Shown: in pieces, positions 26,422-33,539 of the stretch
Layout of the letters: each line of letters starts with the position of its first letter
Numbering within the stretch: the first letter of the stretch is position 1
Assembly: GCF_001083785.1 (NCBI RefSeq)
Contig: NZ_LAVL01000028.1
Span: 1-64,000, forward strand
DNA length: 64,000 bases
Source of the DNA: Nonomuraea sp. SBT364
GTDB taxonomy: Bacteria; Actinomycetota; Actinomycetes; Streptosporangiales; Streptosporangiaceae
Reading direction: 5' to 3'
Made by a program: the position numbers and the translations under genes
Notes under the pieces: generated by a model
Told to the model about the DNA's origin: nothing
Seen by the model: the letters and a program-made list of their open reading frames with translations, nothing else
Database searches by the model: none

Positions 26422-27141
26422 TTGATCGTGGACGCCCACCGGCTGGCCGGCCCCGTGCCGTTCGACGACCTGCCGGTGGACCCGCGGCCCGACCTGGACC
26501 GCCTGGGCATCGAGCGGGCCCTCGTGACCCATACTCTCAGCCTCTACTCCGACGCCGGGGCGGGCAACGACGCCCTCTTCGCGCTGTCGGACCCCCGGCT
26601 CGAACCGGTGCCCGTCGTGGTGCCGGGCGTGCCGGGGGCGTGCACCCCCGCCACGCCCGCCGACGTGCGGGCGTGGGGGGCGCGCATGGTGCGGCTCTGC
26701 CCCGAACGGCACCGATTCGACCTGACCGGCCCGATCGCGCTCCGCTGGCTCGCCGCACTTGGCGACGCCGCGGAACCCCCGCCCGCCGTCGCCGTCGACC
26801 TCGGCGAGACCTCACCCGCCCAGCTGCGCACGCTCGCCGGACTGCTGCCCGGGCAGCGCATCCTCGTGCTGAACCCCGGCTACCGCCGCCTGCGCGCGCT
26901 GGCCGAGCTGATGGCCGAGGCGCCGGACGTCTGGGTGGAGATCGGCACCGTCAACACGCAGGGCGGCGTGGAATGGCTGGCCGAGCGGTTCGGGGCCGGG
27001 CGGCTGGTGTTCGGCACCGGCGCCCCGGTGGCCGACGACTGCGGCCCGCGCTTCCTCCTCGACCACCTCGACCTGACGCCGCACGAGACCGACCTGATCG
27101 CGGCCGGCTCCCTGGAGAGGCTGCTCGGAGGCCGCCGATGA
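26413..27141 (+). CDS. Amidohydrolase-2-like protein, degenerate metal motif
   Basis: A 242-aa amidohydrolase-2-like protein. The N-terminal strand reads LIVDAHRLAG, so the second His of HxH is Arg. The later metal-ligand region FGTGAPVADD has Gly in place of the usual Asp of FGTD. Other fold features are kept (WGARMVRLCPE, ILVLNPGYRRL, WVEIGTVNTQGGVEWL). It is probably not a normal metal hydrolase. The GTG start lies inside the operator dyad without a ribosome site and fits a leaderless mRNA; TTG 26422 is another in-frame option. Its end overlaps the intact amidohydrolase gene by four bases, which mirrors the 22318-20871 pair. Confidence 0.78.
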   Translation: MPKLIVDAHRLAGPVPFDDLPVDPRPDLDRLGIERALVTHTLSLYSDAGAGNDALFALSDPRLEPVPVVVPGVPGACTPATPADVRAWGARMVRLCPERHRFDLTGPIALRWLAALGDAAEPPPAVAVDLGETSPAQLRTLAGLLPGQRILVLNPGYRRLRALAELMAEAPDVWVEIGTVNTQGGVEWLAERFGAGRLVFGTGAPVADDCGPRFLLDHLDLTPHETDLIAAGSLERLLGGRR

Positions 27142-27857
27142 TCCTCGACGCGCACGGCCACGTCGGCACCTGGCCGGACTTCCTCATCCCCGACCCCACC
27201 GCCGAGGGCCTGGTCGCCACCATGGACCGGCTCGGCGTCACCGCCGTGGGCATCAGCCACCTGCTGGCCGTCGGCCCCGACGCCGAGGGCGGCAACCGGC
27301 TGGCCCTGGAGATCGCCGGCAAGCACCCCGGCAGGTTCGGCGTCTGGCAGGTCTACAACCCGCACCACCGCACCCCTCTGGCCACCGACGGCGTGTGGGG
27401 GGTCAAGCTGCACCCGGACGTCCACCAGTGCCGCCTCGACGACCCGCTGTACGAGCCCGTCTGGCGGCTCGGCCTGCCGGTGCTCGCGCACGGCCAGACC
27501 GACTCGCCGTGGAGCGATCCGGCCCAGTTCGCCACCGTCGCCGCCCGGCATCCGGACGTGCCGCTCCTCATGGGGCACACCGGGCTCTGGCCGTCCGGCT
27601 TCGCCCGGGCGGCCCGCCTGGTCGACGGCCACCCGAACGTCTACCTGGAGGTGTGCGGCTCCCAGTCGACCGGCCGCTGGATCGCCCGCCTGGCGTCGCT
27701 GGCGGGCGCCGAGCGGGTCGTGTTCGGCACGGACGCCTGCTTCCTCGACATGCGCCTCGGCGTCGGCCGCCTCGCGCTCGCCCCGCTCACCGACGCCGAC
27801 CGCGCCCTCATCCAGGGCGGCAACCTGGCCCGCCTGCTCGGGAAGGGACACCCATGA
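27138..27857 (+). CDS. Amidohydrolase-2 family protein, metal motif intact
   Basis: TIM-barrel amidohydrolase-2 enzyme of 239 aa. HxH is at residues 6-8 (ILDAHGHVG), with further ligands in VLAHGQTDSP, LLMGHTGLWPSG and VFGTDACFLDM. Substrate-contact candidates are in VKLHPDVHQCRL. It resembles the 20871 product in size and layout. The ATG overlaps the preceding stop by four bases, and its own stop overlaps the aminotransferase start by four bases, so the three genes form one translationally coupled unit. Hydrolysis of an amide or lactone, or a decarboxylation, are the family options. Confidence 0.86.
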   Translation: MILDAHGHVGTWPDFLIPDPTAEGLVATMDRLGVTAVGISHLLAVGPDAEGGNRLALEIAGKHPGRFGVWQVYNPHHRTPLATDGVWGVKLHPDVHQCRLDDPLYEPVWRLGLPVLAHGQTDSPWSDPAQFATVAARHPDVPLLMGHTGLWPSGFARAARLVDGHPNVYLEVCGSQSTGRWIARLASLAGAERVVFGTDACFLDMRLGVGRLALAPLTDADRALIQGGNLARLLGKGHP

Positions 27858-29008
27858 CACTCGCCCTGCACGGCGGCACCCCGGTGCGCGCCACCCCGTG
27901 GCCGTCGTGGCCGCCGCCCCTGGATCCCGCCCAGCGCGAGCTCGTGACCGGCGTGCTGGAGAGCGGCCTGTGGGGCGCCACCCAGGGCGGCTCCCTCGTC
28001 ACCGACCTGACCGCCGCGTTCGCCCGCGCGTCCGGCGTCCCGTACGGCGTCGCCGTCGGCAACGCGACGCTGGGCCTGTTCGCCGCGCTCAAGGGGCTGG
28101 GCGTGGGCCGGGGCGAGGAGGTGATCGTGCCCGCCTACACGTTCGTCGCCTCGGCCACGGCCGTGCTGCTCGCGGGCGCCGTCCCGGTGATCGTGGACGT
28201 GGACCCGGAGCACCTGCACCTGTGCCCGGACGCCGTGGCCGAGGCCGTCACGCCGCGGACCGCCGCCGTCATGCCCGTGCACCTGGCCGGCAGCCCGGCC
28301 GACATGGACGCGCTCGCCGCCGTGGCCGCCCGCCACGGCCTCGCGGTCGTCGAGGACGCCGCCCAGGCCCACGGCGCCACCTACCGCGACCGGCCGGTCG
28401 GCGGGCTGGGCGACGCGGGCGTCTACAGCTTCCAGGCGAGCAAGGCGATGACGGCGGGGGAGGGCGGGCTGATCGTCTGCCGGGAGGAGAAGACGTACGA
28501 GGCGGTCTGGTCGGTGTGCAACGTCGGCCGCCGGCTCGGCGGCCAGTGGTACGGCCACCCGTCGGTGGGCTGGAACCTGCGGCTCACCGAGATCCAGGCC
28601 GCGCTCCTGCTGCCCTGGCTGGACCGCCTGGACGACGAGATCGCCCGCCGCGAGGCCTTCTGCGCCGCCCTCGGAGCCGAGCTCGCGCACCTGCCGGTGA
28701 CCGCCGTGCCGGCGCCCCCGGGGACGACCCGGGACTCGCGGCACCTGCTCATGCTGCGCGTCGAGGCCCCCGTGGACCGGGAGTTCCTGCTGGCCGCGAT
28801 GGCCGCCGAGGGCGTGCCGCTGGACAGCGGGTATCCGCCGCTGGGCGGCATGGACGCGCTCGCCGCCGAGGGGGCGCGCGCCGAGCCGTGCCCGGCCACC
28901 GAGGAGGCCGCGCGCGGCGTGGTGTGGGTGCGCCAGTCGATGCTCATGGACGACCCGGCCCGCGCCGCCGACGTCGCCGAGGCGCTGGCCAAGGTGCTGT
29001 CCGCCTAA
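27854..29008 (+). CDS. DegT/DnrJ/EryC1/StrS aminotransferase (second copy)
   Basis: PLP-dependent aminotransferase of 384 aa. The N-terminus LALHGGTPVRA is typical of the family, the PLP lysine is in SFQASKAMTAGEGG (K197), and VVEDAAQAHG binds the cofactor. It resembles sugar/cyclitol aminotransferases of the StsC/GlnA-like branch more than the 11233 product does, but assignment to a substrate is not possible. ATG overlaps the amidohydrolase stop by four bases, so it is the third gene of the dyad-controlled unit. Its last four bases overlap the end of the convergent F420-type oxidoreductase gene. Confidence 0.9.
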   Translation: MTLALHGGTPVRATPWPSWPPPLDPAQRELVTGVLESGLWGATQGGSLVTDLTAAFARASGVPYGVAVGNATLGLFAALKGLGVGRGEEVIVPAYTFVASATAVLLAGAVPVIVDVDPEHLHLCPDAVAEAVTPRTAAVMPVHLAGSPADMDALAAVAARHGLAVVEDAAQAHGATYRDRPVGGLGDAGVYSFQASKAMTAGEGGLIVCREEKTYEAVWSVCNVGRRLGGQWYGHPSVGWNLRLTEIQAALLLPWLDRLDDEIARREAFCAALGAELAHLPVTAVPAPPGTTRDSRHLLMLRVEAPVDREFLLAAMAAEGVPLDSGYPPLGGMDALAAEGARAEPCPATEEAARGVVWVRQSMLMDDPARAADVAEALAKVLSA

Positions 29009-29484
29009 CCCGATCGGGGGACGAACCGGACGAACGGGATGCGCTCCCCGGCAGCCCGGAAGTCCGCCTCCGAACCGTCGACCTGGAAGCCCATCAGGCG
29101 CGGCAGCAGCACCCTGGCCGCCCACCGGTGCCGGGAGGCGTAGCGGGCGAAGACGTCCGCGCCCTCCCCGGGCGGGAGCGGCACGGCCGTCACGGGGATC
29201 GTCCGCGTCCCGATCTGGATGGTGACCTGCGGCTGGTGCAGCACGTTGCGGTACCACGCCGCGCCGGTGCCGAACCCGGAGGCCGCCACGACGCCGGCCG
29301 GACCGGACTCGACGACTTCCACGACGACCTGCCGGGTCTTGCCGGTGACCCGCCCGACATGGTTGATCAGCACGAGCCGGCGGCCGAACAGCCACCCGAG
29401 CCCGATCCGGTAGAGGTGGATCGGCAGCCTGAACAGCAACCGGCCCAGCCCGGCCGGCGGCTCGGCCTTCTTGACGATCTCCAT
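29005..29484 (-). CDS. Deazaflavin (F420)-dependent nitroreductase-like protein
   Basis: Small split-beta-barrel oxidoreductase of the Ddn family (159 aa), which in actinobacteria uses F420H2 to reduce quinones, nitro compounds or unsaturated ketones. The motif LVLINHVGRVTGKTRQVVVEVV (about residues 38-59) contains the TG(K/R)xRxxP-like phosphate-binding region. AAWYRNVLHQPQVTIQIG is also typical. GGAGGAG lies just upstream of ATG 29484. It follows a TetR gene by 20 bases, and the pair should share the palindrome-controlled promoter near 30081. A detoxification or redox role induced by a small ligand is plausible. Confidence 0.85.
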   Translation of the reverse strand: MEIVKKAEPPAGLGRLLFRLPIHLYRIGLGWLFGRRLVLINHVGRVTGKTRQVVVEVVESGPAGVVAASGFGTGAAWYRNVLHQPQVTIQIGTRTIPVTAVPLPPGEGADVFARYASRHRWAARVLLPRLMGFQVDGSEADFRAAGERIPFVRFVPRSG

Positions 29485-29504
29485 GGATCTCCTCCTTCGC
29501 TGGC

Positions 29505-30065
29505 TTAACCGACGAGTCTGCGCAGGACGGCCGCGGCGGCCCCGGGATCCGGCCCGGCTCCCAGCCCGCGGTGCAGGATCAGCCCGTCGACCACGGCCGC
29601 CAGGACCGCCGCCGTCTCGACCGGCGCGGGCACGCCGCGCTCGCCCAGCCACCGGCCGAGCCGGTCGCGGAACTCCTCCAGCACGCCGCGGATCTCCAGG
29701 CGGAGCGCCTCGTCGCGGGTGGCGGCCAGGTAGGCCTCGGTGGTCAGCAGCGAGGCGGGATCGGCCCCGGTGAACTGCTCGACGGAGGCCAGCAGTGCCT
29801 CGACCGCCTCGGCCGGGGTGCGCGCGCTCTCCAGGAACGCGTCGCTCTCGGCCAGCGCGCGGCGCAGGCCGGTGATCACGGCCTCGTTGAGCAGCGCCGG
29901 CAGCGACGGGAAGTGGTAGTGCACCACGCTCGGCGTCACCCCGGCGCGTTCGGCCAGGATCCGGGTGCTGACCGCGGTCCAGCCGCGCTCGGGGATGAGC
30001 TCGGCCGCCGCGTTCAGCAACCGCTGCCGCACCTCGCGCCCGCGTGCCGCCGCCGGAGAGTTCAC
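29505..30065 (-). CDS. TetR-family repressor
   Basis: A 186-aa TetR regulator. The N-terminal helix-turn-helix is clear (LNAAAELIPERGWTAVSTRILAERAG then VTPSVVHYHFPSLPALL, about residues 15-60); the C-terminal ligand domain is Ala-rich. GTG 30065 was chosen because AAAGGAGG lies a few bases upstream; upstream ATG/GTG codons lack this. Directly in front is a perfect 27-bp palindrome, so autoregulation is likely. The gene is first in an operon with the Ddn-like oxidoreductase. Confidence 0.9.
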   Translation of the reverse strand: MNSPAAARGREVRQRLLNAAAELIPERGWTAVSTRILAERAGVTPSVVHYHFPSLPALLNEAVITGLRRALAESDAFLESARTPAEAVEALLASVEQFTGADPASLLTTEAYLAATRDEALRLEIRGVLEEFRDRLGRWLGERGVPAPVETAAVLAAVVDGLILHRGLGAGPDPGAAAAVLRRLVG

Positions 30066-30080
30066 CGGGTTCCTCCTTTT

Positions 30081-30107
30081 AGGGCAGTCGTCCTGTACGA
30101 CTGCCCT
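30081..30107. promoter_or_regulatory. Palindromic TetR operator
   Basis: AGGGCAGTCGT-cctgt-ACGACTGCCCT, a perfect 11-bp inverted repeat around a 5-bp centre, 15 bases upstream of the TetR gene start. Size and position are those of a TetR-family operator. It probably controls the TetR-Ddn operon. Confidence 0.85.
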
Positions 30108-30146
30108 GATACTAGGCCGCGCGTCCCGGGACCGCAAACCGGTTGC

Positions 30147-30173
30147 TCAGTAGGACTTACTAAGTTTTACTGA
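30147..30173. promoter_or_regulatory. Dyad operator before the PadR gene
   Basis: A dyad centred on 30160 with inner arms ACTTA-c-TAAGT (30155-30165) and outer arms TCAGTA (30147-30152) and TACTGA (30168-30173). It lies immediately before the PadR start codon at 30178, a typical site for PadR autoregulation. Confidence 0.72.
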
Positions 30174-30177
30174 ATAC

Positions 30178-30507
30178 ATGGCACGCAGGACGCAAGAGCT
30201 CGGCCGCTTCACGGACGTGGCGCTGCTGGTGCTCATCAGCCTGGCCGAGGGCCAGAAACACGGCTACCGGATGATCCACGACATCGAGGAGTTCTCCGGG
30301 ACCGCACTCGAACCCGGCACGCTCTACGGCGCGCTGATGCGGCTGGAGGAGCGCGGCTGGATCGAGTCGGTCGCCTCCTCCGAGCGCCGCAAGCCGTACC
30401 GGATCACCGAGGGAGGCCGCGACGCGCTGCGCGAGCAGCTCGCCACGCTGCGCCGCATCGAGCGGGCCGGCGCGAGGCGCGCGGGGTTCGCCTGGGGCAT
30501 GTCATGA
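30178..30507 (+). CDS. PadR-family transcriptional regulator
   Basis: A 109-aa PadR-type winged-helix repressor (PF03551-like). LALLVLISLAEGQKHGYRMI-type first helices, GTLYGALMRLEERGWIES, and RRKPYRITEGGRDALREQL are all present, covering almost the whole protein. The start at ATG 30178 follows a dyad with no ribosome site, so a leaderless or very short leader mRNA is likely. The gene overlaps the next gene by four bases; PadR-membrane protein pairs of this sort are common in actinobacteria, where the regulator controls its partner. Confidence 0.92.
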   Translation: MARRTQELGRFTDVALLVLISLAEGQKHGYRMIHDIEEFSGTALEPGTLYGALMRLEERGWIESVASSERRKPYRITEGGRDALREQLATLRRIERAGARRAGFAWGMS

Positions 30508-31400
30508 TGCGGGCGATCGCGCTGGCGATGCTCGCCCTCTACCCCAGGGCGTGGCGCGACCGCTACGGCGAGGAGGTCGCCGACCTGGTCCGCTCCCGGC
30601 CGGCGCGGCCGCGCACGGTGCTCGACCTGGCCAGGGGCGCGGCCGACGCGTGGGCCCGCCGCGGGCGCCTGCCCGGGGCCGCGCCGATGCGCGTCCCGGT
30701 CGCCGCCGTGCTGTCCGTGGCCGGGGCGGCCCTGTGGCTCCTGTGGAACCCGGGCGTGCGCGACCCGGCCAGTCTGCACGGCGTCTGGGCCGGGGCCGCG
30801 GCGGCCGGCGAGTTCGCCGGGCGGCTGCCGGACATGGCGCGCGGCCTGTTCGCGGCGGCCGGCGTCTACGGGGTGCTCTCGGTGGCGCCGCTCCTGATCA
30901 CCTCCGTCTCCGTCATGAAGTCCGGCGGGCAGGGGGTGGCCGCCAGGCTGACGGCGCGCCAGGCGGTCATGACCGCGCCGTTCGTCGCGGCCCCCGCCGC
31001 CCTGATCGGCTACGTCCTCTACGGCGCGGCCTTCGCCGGCGGCGGCTACCCGGCCGGACCGCTAGGCGAGGCCATGGCGGGCGGCTTCGTCGTCCCCATC
31101 GTGCTGGCGCTGATGCTGCCGCTGCCGGCGATCGCCGCCCCCGCCCCCGCGCTGGCCGCCGCGGTGCGTGGCTGCGGCAGCTCGCTGGGGGTGGCGGCCA
31201 TCCTCAACGCGCTGGCCTGGCTGCCGGTCGTGGCGCTGATGGCGCTGGGCCTGCCGGAGGCGTCGGGGCCGTTCGTGGCGGCGGTGTCGGCGGGCGCGCT
31301 GCTCAGCGTGGCCATGGGCGCCCTGGTGGCGGTGAGCGCGCTCAAGCACGGCCGCACCGCGCCCAGTCTTCGTGGAGTCGCTATTCGGCCCGAACCGTAA
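30504..31400 (+). CDS. Membrane protein partnered with PadR
   Basis: A 298-aa integral membrane protein with about seven hydrophobic helices. Its cytoplasmic N-terminus MMRAIALAMLALYPRAWRDR followed by YGEEVADLV is the signature often seen in proteins encoded next to PadR regulators in actinobacteria. ATG 30504 overlaps the PadR stop. Function unknown; membrane stress sensing or efflux support are possible. The last 18 bases of the gene contain a possible extra copy of the regional dyad (31383-31400). Confidence 0.82.
   Translation: MMRAIALAMLALYPRAWRDRYGEEVADLVRSRPARPRTVLDLARGAADAWARRGRLPGAAPMRVPVAAVLSVAGAALWLLWNPGVRDPASLHGVWAGAAAAGEFAGRLPDMARGLFAAAGVYGVLSVAPLLITSVSVMKSGGQGVAARLTARQAVMTAPFVAAPAALIGYVLYGAAFAGGGYPAGPLGEAMAGGFVVPIVLALMLPLPAIAAPAPALAAAVRGCGSSLGVAAILNALAWLPVVALMALGLPEASGPFVAAVSAGALLSVAMGALVAVSALKHGRTAPSLRGVAIRPEP
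31383..31400 (+). promoter_or_regulatory. Possible auxiliary dyad operator
   Basis: ATTCGGCC-CG-AACCGTAA fits the 8+2+8 layout with a weak left half and a good right half (one mismatch). Its centre is 53 bp, close to five helical turns, upstream of the main operator at 31436-31453, so it could support looping or cooperative binding. It overlaps the end of a coding region, so chance is not excluded. Confidence 0.4.
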
Positions 31401-31408
31401 CCGGAGTA

Positions 31409-31453
31409 TTGACGGGAAATCAGTTCCTTTCTAGGTTTCGGTCATGACCTTAA
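31409..31453 (+). promoter_or_regulatory. Promoter with dyad operator and leaderless start
   Basis: TTGACG (31409-31414), a 17-bp spacer, TAGGTT (31432-31437), then six bases to the ATG at 31444. The dyad TTTCGGTC-AT-GACCTTAA spans 31436-31453 with the start codon at its centre. A protein bound here would cover the -10 box, the transcription start and the start codon. Confidence 0.78.
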
Positions 31454-33444
31454 TCAAGCGAGCGTTCGCCGCCGCCGTGGCAGCCGTGGTGCTGACCGCG
31501 CCGGCCGCCCCCGCGCACGCCGATGACCGGCTGACCGACCTGGGGGTGCCGCTGCAGGACGTGCTGCTCCTCGGCGGCACCGTCGCCCCGGGTCCCGACG
31601 GCGCGCCCGTGCTCTGGGCCGCCTCGTCCGGGACGCCGGCCCACCTCAACGCCGTCAACCCCGCCACCGGCGCCGAGGTGGCCCGGCTCGACCTCCCCGG
31701 CGCCGCCGGCGCCTGGGCGGTGGACGCCACGCCCGACGGCAGCGTGTACGCGGGCACGTACGGCGACGGCCACCTCTACCGGTGGACCCGCGACGGCGGC
31801 GTCACCGACCTGGGCCGCCCGATCGCCTCGGAGAACTTCATCTGGTCCGTGGCCGCGGGCGAGGGGAGCACCGTCTACGGCGGCACCTCTCCCGGCGGCC
31901 GCCTGTTCGGCTACGACCCGGCCACCGGGATGCGCGACTACGGCCGGCTCTCGCCGTCCCACGCCTACGTCCGCAGCGTCTCCTACGCCGGCGGCAAGAT
32001 CTACGCGGGCACCGAGAACCCGGCCGCCCTGTTCGAGGTCGACGCCGCCTCCGGCGCGGTCAGGCAACTGCCCGCGCCGCCCGGCGTCGACCTGAAGGAC
32101 CGGTGGGCGTACGACGTCAACGTGGAAGCCGGTTACCTGTACGTCCGGCTCGGCACCGCGTTCCCCTCGCCGCTGCACGTGTGGGACATCGCCGCCGGCG
32201 CGTGGGTGGACGCGCTGGAGACGGCCCACGGCCTCGACGTGTCCCCGCCGGACGACCAGGGCCGGGTCTACTTTGTAAAGGGCGGCGAGCTGGTCCGCTA
32301 CGACCCGCGCACCAAGGCCGTCACCCCGACGGGGATGCCGTTCGTCGGCCGGGTGGCCAACACGCGCGGCATCGGCTGGGCCGAGCTGGGCCTGCCCGAC
32401 TACCCGGGCAAGAGCCTGGTGGGCCTGCTGTGGCGCGGCATGATGTTCCGCTACAACCCGGAGACCGGCGCCAAGTCGTTCGTCCAGTCGGGCATCAAGG
32501 GCGAGCCGATCGACATCACGGCCATCGCCGGCGGCCCCGACGGGCGCGTCTACACGGGCGGCTTCCTCAACGGCGGCTTCGCCGCCCTGGACCCGCGCAC
32601 CGGCGAGAAGGAGGAGTTCCACACCTTCTCCCAGACCGAGGGGCTGGCCACGCACCGGGGCAAGCTCTACATCGGCGCCTACCCGGACGCCCGCATCTAC
32701 GCCTACGACCCCGCGCTGCCCTGGAACAGCCCCGAGTACTCGCCCAGCCCCGAACCGGGACCGGCCGACAACCCGGTCAGGCTCGCCGACTTCCACGCCG
32801 ACAAGCAGATCAGGCCCCGCGCCCTGACCTCCGCCGGGAAGTACCTGGCGGTGGGCACCATGCCCGACCTGGGCCACCTCGGCGGCGTCCTGGCCCTGTG
32901 GGACCCGGAGACCGGCGCGCTCAAGCACGCCGAGCGCAACGTCGTCCGGGACCAGAGCATCGTCTCCCTCGCCTACCGTGACGGCGTCCTCTACGGCGGC
33001 ACCTCGATCTACAGCGGCCAGTCGGCCACCGAGCCCACCCAGCCGGAGGCCAAGCTGTTCGCCTGGTCGGTCAAGCACGACAAGCTGCTGTGGGAGATCG
33101 TCCCGGCCCCCGGCAAGCCCGCCATCCCGGCCCTGACGTTCGACGACCGCGGCCGCCTGTGGGGGATCGCGGGCGGCGAGGTGTTCGGCGTGAACGTCGC
33201 GGCCCGCAAGGTCGTCTCCCGCCTCACGCTCTCCACCAGCTCCAGCTCCGGCGGGCAGCTCGCCTTCAACCGGAAGGACAGGCTCCTGTACGGGGCGCAC
33301 GCGGGCAAGGAGGCGTTCACCCTCGACCCCAGGACCCTGGCGCGCGCCGTGGTGAAGCAGGGGCCCGTCCAGCACCTCGCGGTGCACCGGTCGGGCGACG
33401 TGTACTTCGCGGAAGGATCGAGGCTCTTCCGCTTCCGGCCCTGA
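31444..33444 (+). CDS. Exported beta-propeller protein (Sec), fourth paralogue
   Basis: A 666-aa secreted protein. The signal peptide is residues 1 to about 27 (MTLIKRAFAAAVAAVVLTAP then AAPAHA). The mature part has propeller blades such as VYAGTYGDGHLYRWTRDGG, VYGGTSPGGRLFGYDPATG and KLYIGAYPDARIYAYDPAL. It belongs with the 18868, 22428 and 24408 products but is the most diverged of the Sec-type copies. The ATG sits in the centre of the operator dyad and appears to be the first codon of a leaderless mRNA. A GC-rich hairpin terminator follows the stop. It is separated from the rest of the regulon by the TetR and PadR modules, yet keeps the operator. Confidence 0.85.
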   Translation: MTLIKRAFAAAVAAVVLTAPAAPAHADDRLTDLGVPLQDVLLLGGTVAPGPDGAPVLWAASSGTPAHLNAVNPATGAEVARLDLPGAAGAWAVDATPDGSVYAGTYGDGHLYRWTRDGGVTDLGRPIASENFIWSVAAGEGSTVYGGTSPGGRLFGYDPATGMRDYGRLSPSHAYVRSVSYAGGKIYAGTENPAALFEVDAASGAVRQLPAPPGVDLKDRWAYDVNVEAGYLYVRLGTAFPSPLHVWDIAAGAWVDALETAHGLDVSPPDDQGRVYFVKGGELVRYDPRTKAVTPTGMPFVGRVANTRGIGWAELGLPDYPGKSLVGLLWRGMMFRYNPETGAKSFVQSGIKGEPIDITAIAGGPDGRVYTGGFLNGGFAALDPRTGEKEEFHTFSQTEGLATHRGKLYIGAYPDARIYAYDPALPWNSPEYSPSPEPGPADNPVRLADFHADKQIRPRALTSAGKYLAVGTMPDLGHLGGVLALWDPETGALKHAERNVVRDQSIVSLAYRDGVLYGGTSIYSGQSATEPTQPEAKLFAWSVKHDKLLWEIVPAPGKPAIPALTFDDRGRLWGIAGGEVFGVNVAARKVVSRLTLSTSSSSGGQLAFNRKDRLLYGAHAGKEAFTLDPRTLARAVVKQGPVQHLAVHRSGDVYFAEGSRLFRFRP

Positions 33445-33453
33445 CCGGACGCG

Positions 33454-33486
33454 CCCCCTCGGGACCCGCGCCCGGCCCCGAGGGGG
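33454..33486 (+). terminator. GC-rich hairpin terminator
   Basis: CCCCCTCGGG (33454-33463) and CCCGAGGGGG (33477-33486) form a perfect 10-bp stem with a 13-base loop, ten bases after the propeller gene stop. It marks the right end of the propeller regulon. Confidence 0.65.
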
Positions 33487-33539
33487 TGGGCCGGGTCACC
33501 GGCACCTGCGGCCCGGCGCGCGAATGGCAGGATGGAGCC

